From: Lachnoclostridium sp. UBA1434
GTDB lineage: Bacteria; Bacillota; Clostridia; Lachnospirales; Lachnospiraceae
Assembly: GCA_002329645.1 (NCBI GenBank)
Contig: DCTS01000067.1
Coordinates: forward strand, 1-5,532
Direction: 5' to 3'
Length of the DNA: 5,532 bases
Below the pieces are notes generated by a model, which searched no databases, was not told the origin of the DNA, and saw only the letters and a program-made list of their open reading frames with translations. Numbering within the stretch: the stretch's first letter is position 1; each line of letters starts with the position of its first letter. A program made the translations under genes and the position numbers. Positions 4,964-5,532 of the stretch are shown in pieces.

Positions 4964-5532
4964 ATGGATCAAAGAAAAGTGTTTATCAATCCCCATAACA
5001 ACCTGCTTCAGTTAGAGGAGCCTATCTATCCCCTTGTTGAGCCGGAGGAACCGAATACCTTCCGGAATCTTTTTCCGTATGATGAAATACCAAGGATTGC
5101 TTTTAACGACAGGATAGTTCCTCATAATTTTCCGGAAGAAATATTCATTACCGATACGACCTTCAGGGATGGACAACAGTCAAGGGCGCCGTACACAACA
5201 GAGCAGATTGTCACAATCTTTGATTACCTGCACCGTCTGGGAGGCCCCAAGGGAATAATAAGACAGAGTGAATTCTTCCTTTACAGCAAGAAGGACAGGG
5301 ATGCCGTCTACCGCTGTATGGAAAGGGGATATAAATACCCTGAGATCACTTCATGGATCAGAGCCAGCAAAAAGGATTTTGAGCTGGTGAAGGAAATAGG
5401 CATGAAGGAAACAGGGATTCTTGTAAGCTGCTCGGATTACCACATATTCTATAAAATGAAGATGACACGAAGGGAAGCCATGAATCAATATCTTACTATA
5501 GTAAGGGAATGCCTTGAAACCGGCATTTCAGC
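4964..5532 (+). CDS. HMGL-like (DRE-TIM) acyl transferase of the isopropylmalate/homocitrate/Re-citrate synthase group, 5' part
   Basis: 189 complete codons are present and the frame is open to the window edge. The start is ATG 4964, with GGTGAG at 4951-4956; in-frame GTG codons at 4952 and 4958 are alternatives. Residues 60-72 read IFITDTTFRDGQQ, the DRE-TIM metallolyase signature: Asp64 and the RDGQQ run supply the metal- and substrate-binding residues at the top of the barrel. Further blocks are YTTEQIVTIFDYLHRLGG, SEFFLYSKKDRDAV, EITSWIRA and KETGILVSCSDYHIF. Such enzymes condense acetyl-CoA with a 2-oxoacid. The N-terminal extension of about 58 residues before the barrel, together with these blocks, points to the clostridial group that includes Re-citrate synthase and proteins labelled isopropylmalate or homocitrate synthase. 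The substrate cannot be settled from this fragment. Expression is probably controlled by the operator and leader terminator directly upstream. Confidence 0.88.
   Translation, partial: MDQRKVFINPHNNLLQLEEPIYPLVEPEEPNTFRNLFPYDEIPRIAFNDRIVPHNFPEEIFITDTTFRDGQQSRAPYTTEQIVTIFDYLHRLGGPKGIIRQSEFFLYSKKDRDAVYRCMERGYKYPEITSWIRASKKDFELVKEIGMKETGILVSCSDYHIFYKMKMTRREAMNQYLTIVRECLETGIS

Overview
The window reads as chromosome of an anaerobic member of the Clostridia (Bacillota). The supports are strong AGGAGG-type ribosome binding sites, consensus sigma-A promoters, moderate-to-low G+C, frequent AGA/AGG/ATA codons, a stand-alone rubredoxin, and clostridial-type versions of the other proteins. All six genes lie on the + strand and the last runs off the right edge. 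I see no mobile element, CRISPR array, rRNA or tRNA.

Layout. Bases 1-134 are an almost perfect palindrome that starts exactly at the window edge, which is a warning sign for a contig-end artefact. A promoter follows, then a secreted protein (214-1986) with a Big_2 Ig-like domain, two beta-sandwich repeats and a C-terminal lipase-like domain in which the nucleophile serine reads as glycine. Next comes a rubredoxin with its own promoter (2134-2295), closed by a 13-bp hairpin. The 262-base gap after it holds a degenerate 24-nt tandem repeat, a fully consensus promoter and an intrinsic terminator sitting in the leader of the next gene. That gene (2558-3331) is a TcdA/CsdL-type tRNA threonylcarbamoyladenosine dehydratase whose N-terminus can only be completed from a non-AUG codon. 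An HD-superfamily hydrolase (3400-3972) follows with no terminator between, so the two are probably co-transcribed; it ends at a strong terminator. A DUF554/YqgA-type membrane protein (4074-4808) comes next. Last is the 5' part of an HMGL-like (DRE-TIM) acyl transferase of the isopropylmalate/homocitrate/Re-citrate synthase group (4964 to the edge). Its promoter carries an operator-like palindrome and is followed at once by a second leader terminator.

The genes do not form an obvious pathway; this looks like ordinary core chromosome made of several short transcription units. The most notable points are the edge palindrome, the inactive-looking lipase domain, the missing start codon of the tcdA-like gene, and the repeated arrangement of strong promoter, very short leader, intrinsic terminator and ribosome binding site in front of two unrelated genes. 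I found no convincing new multi-gene system.
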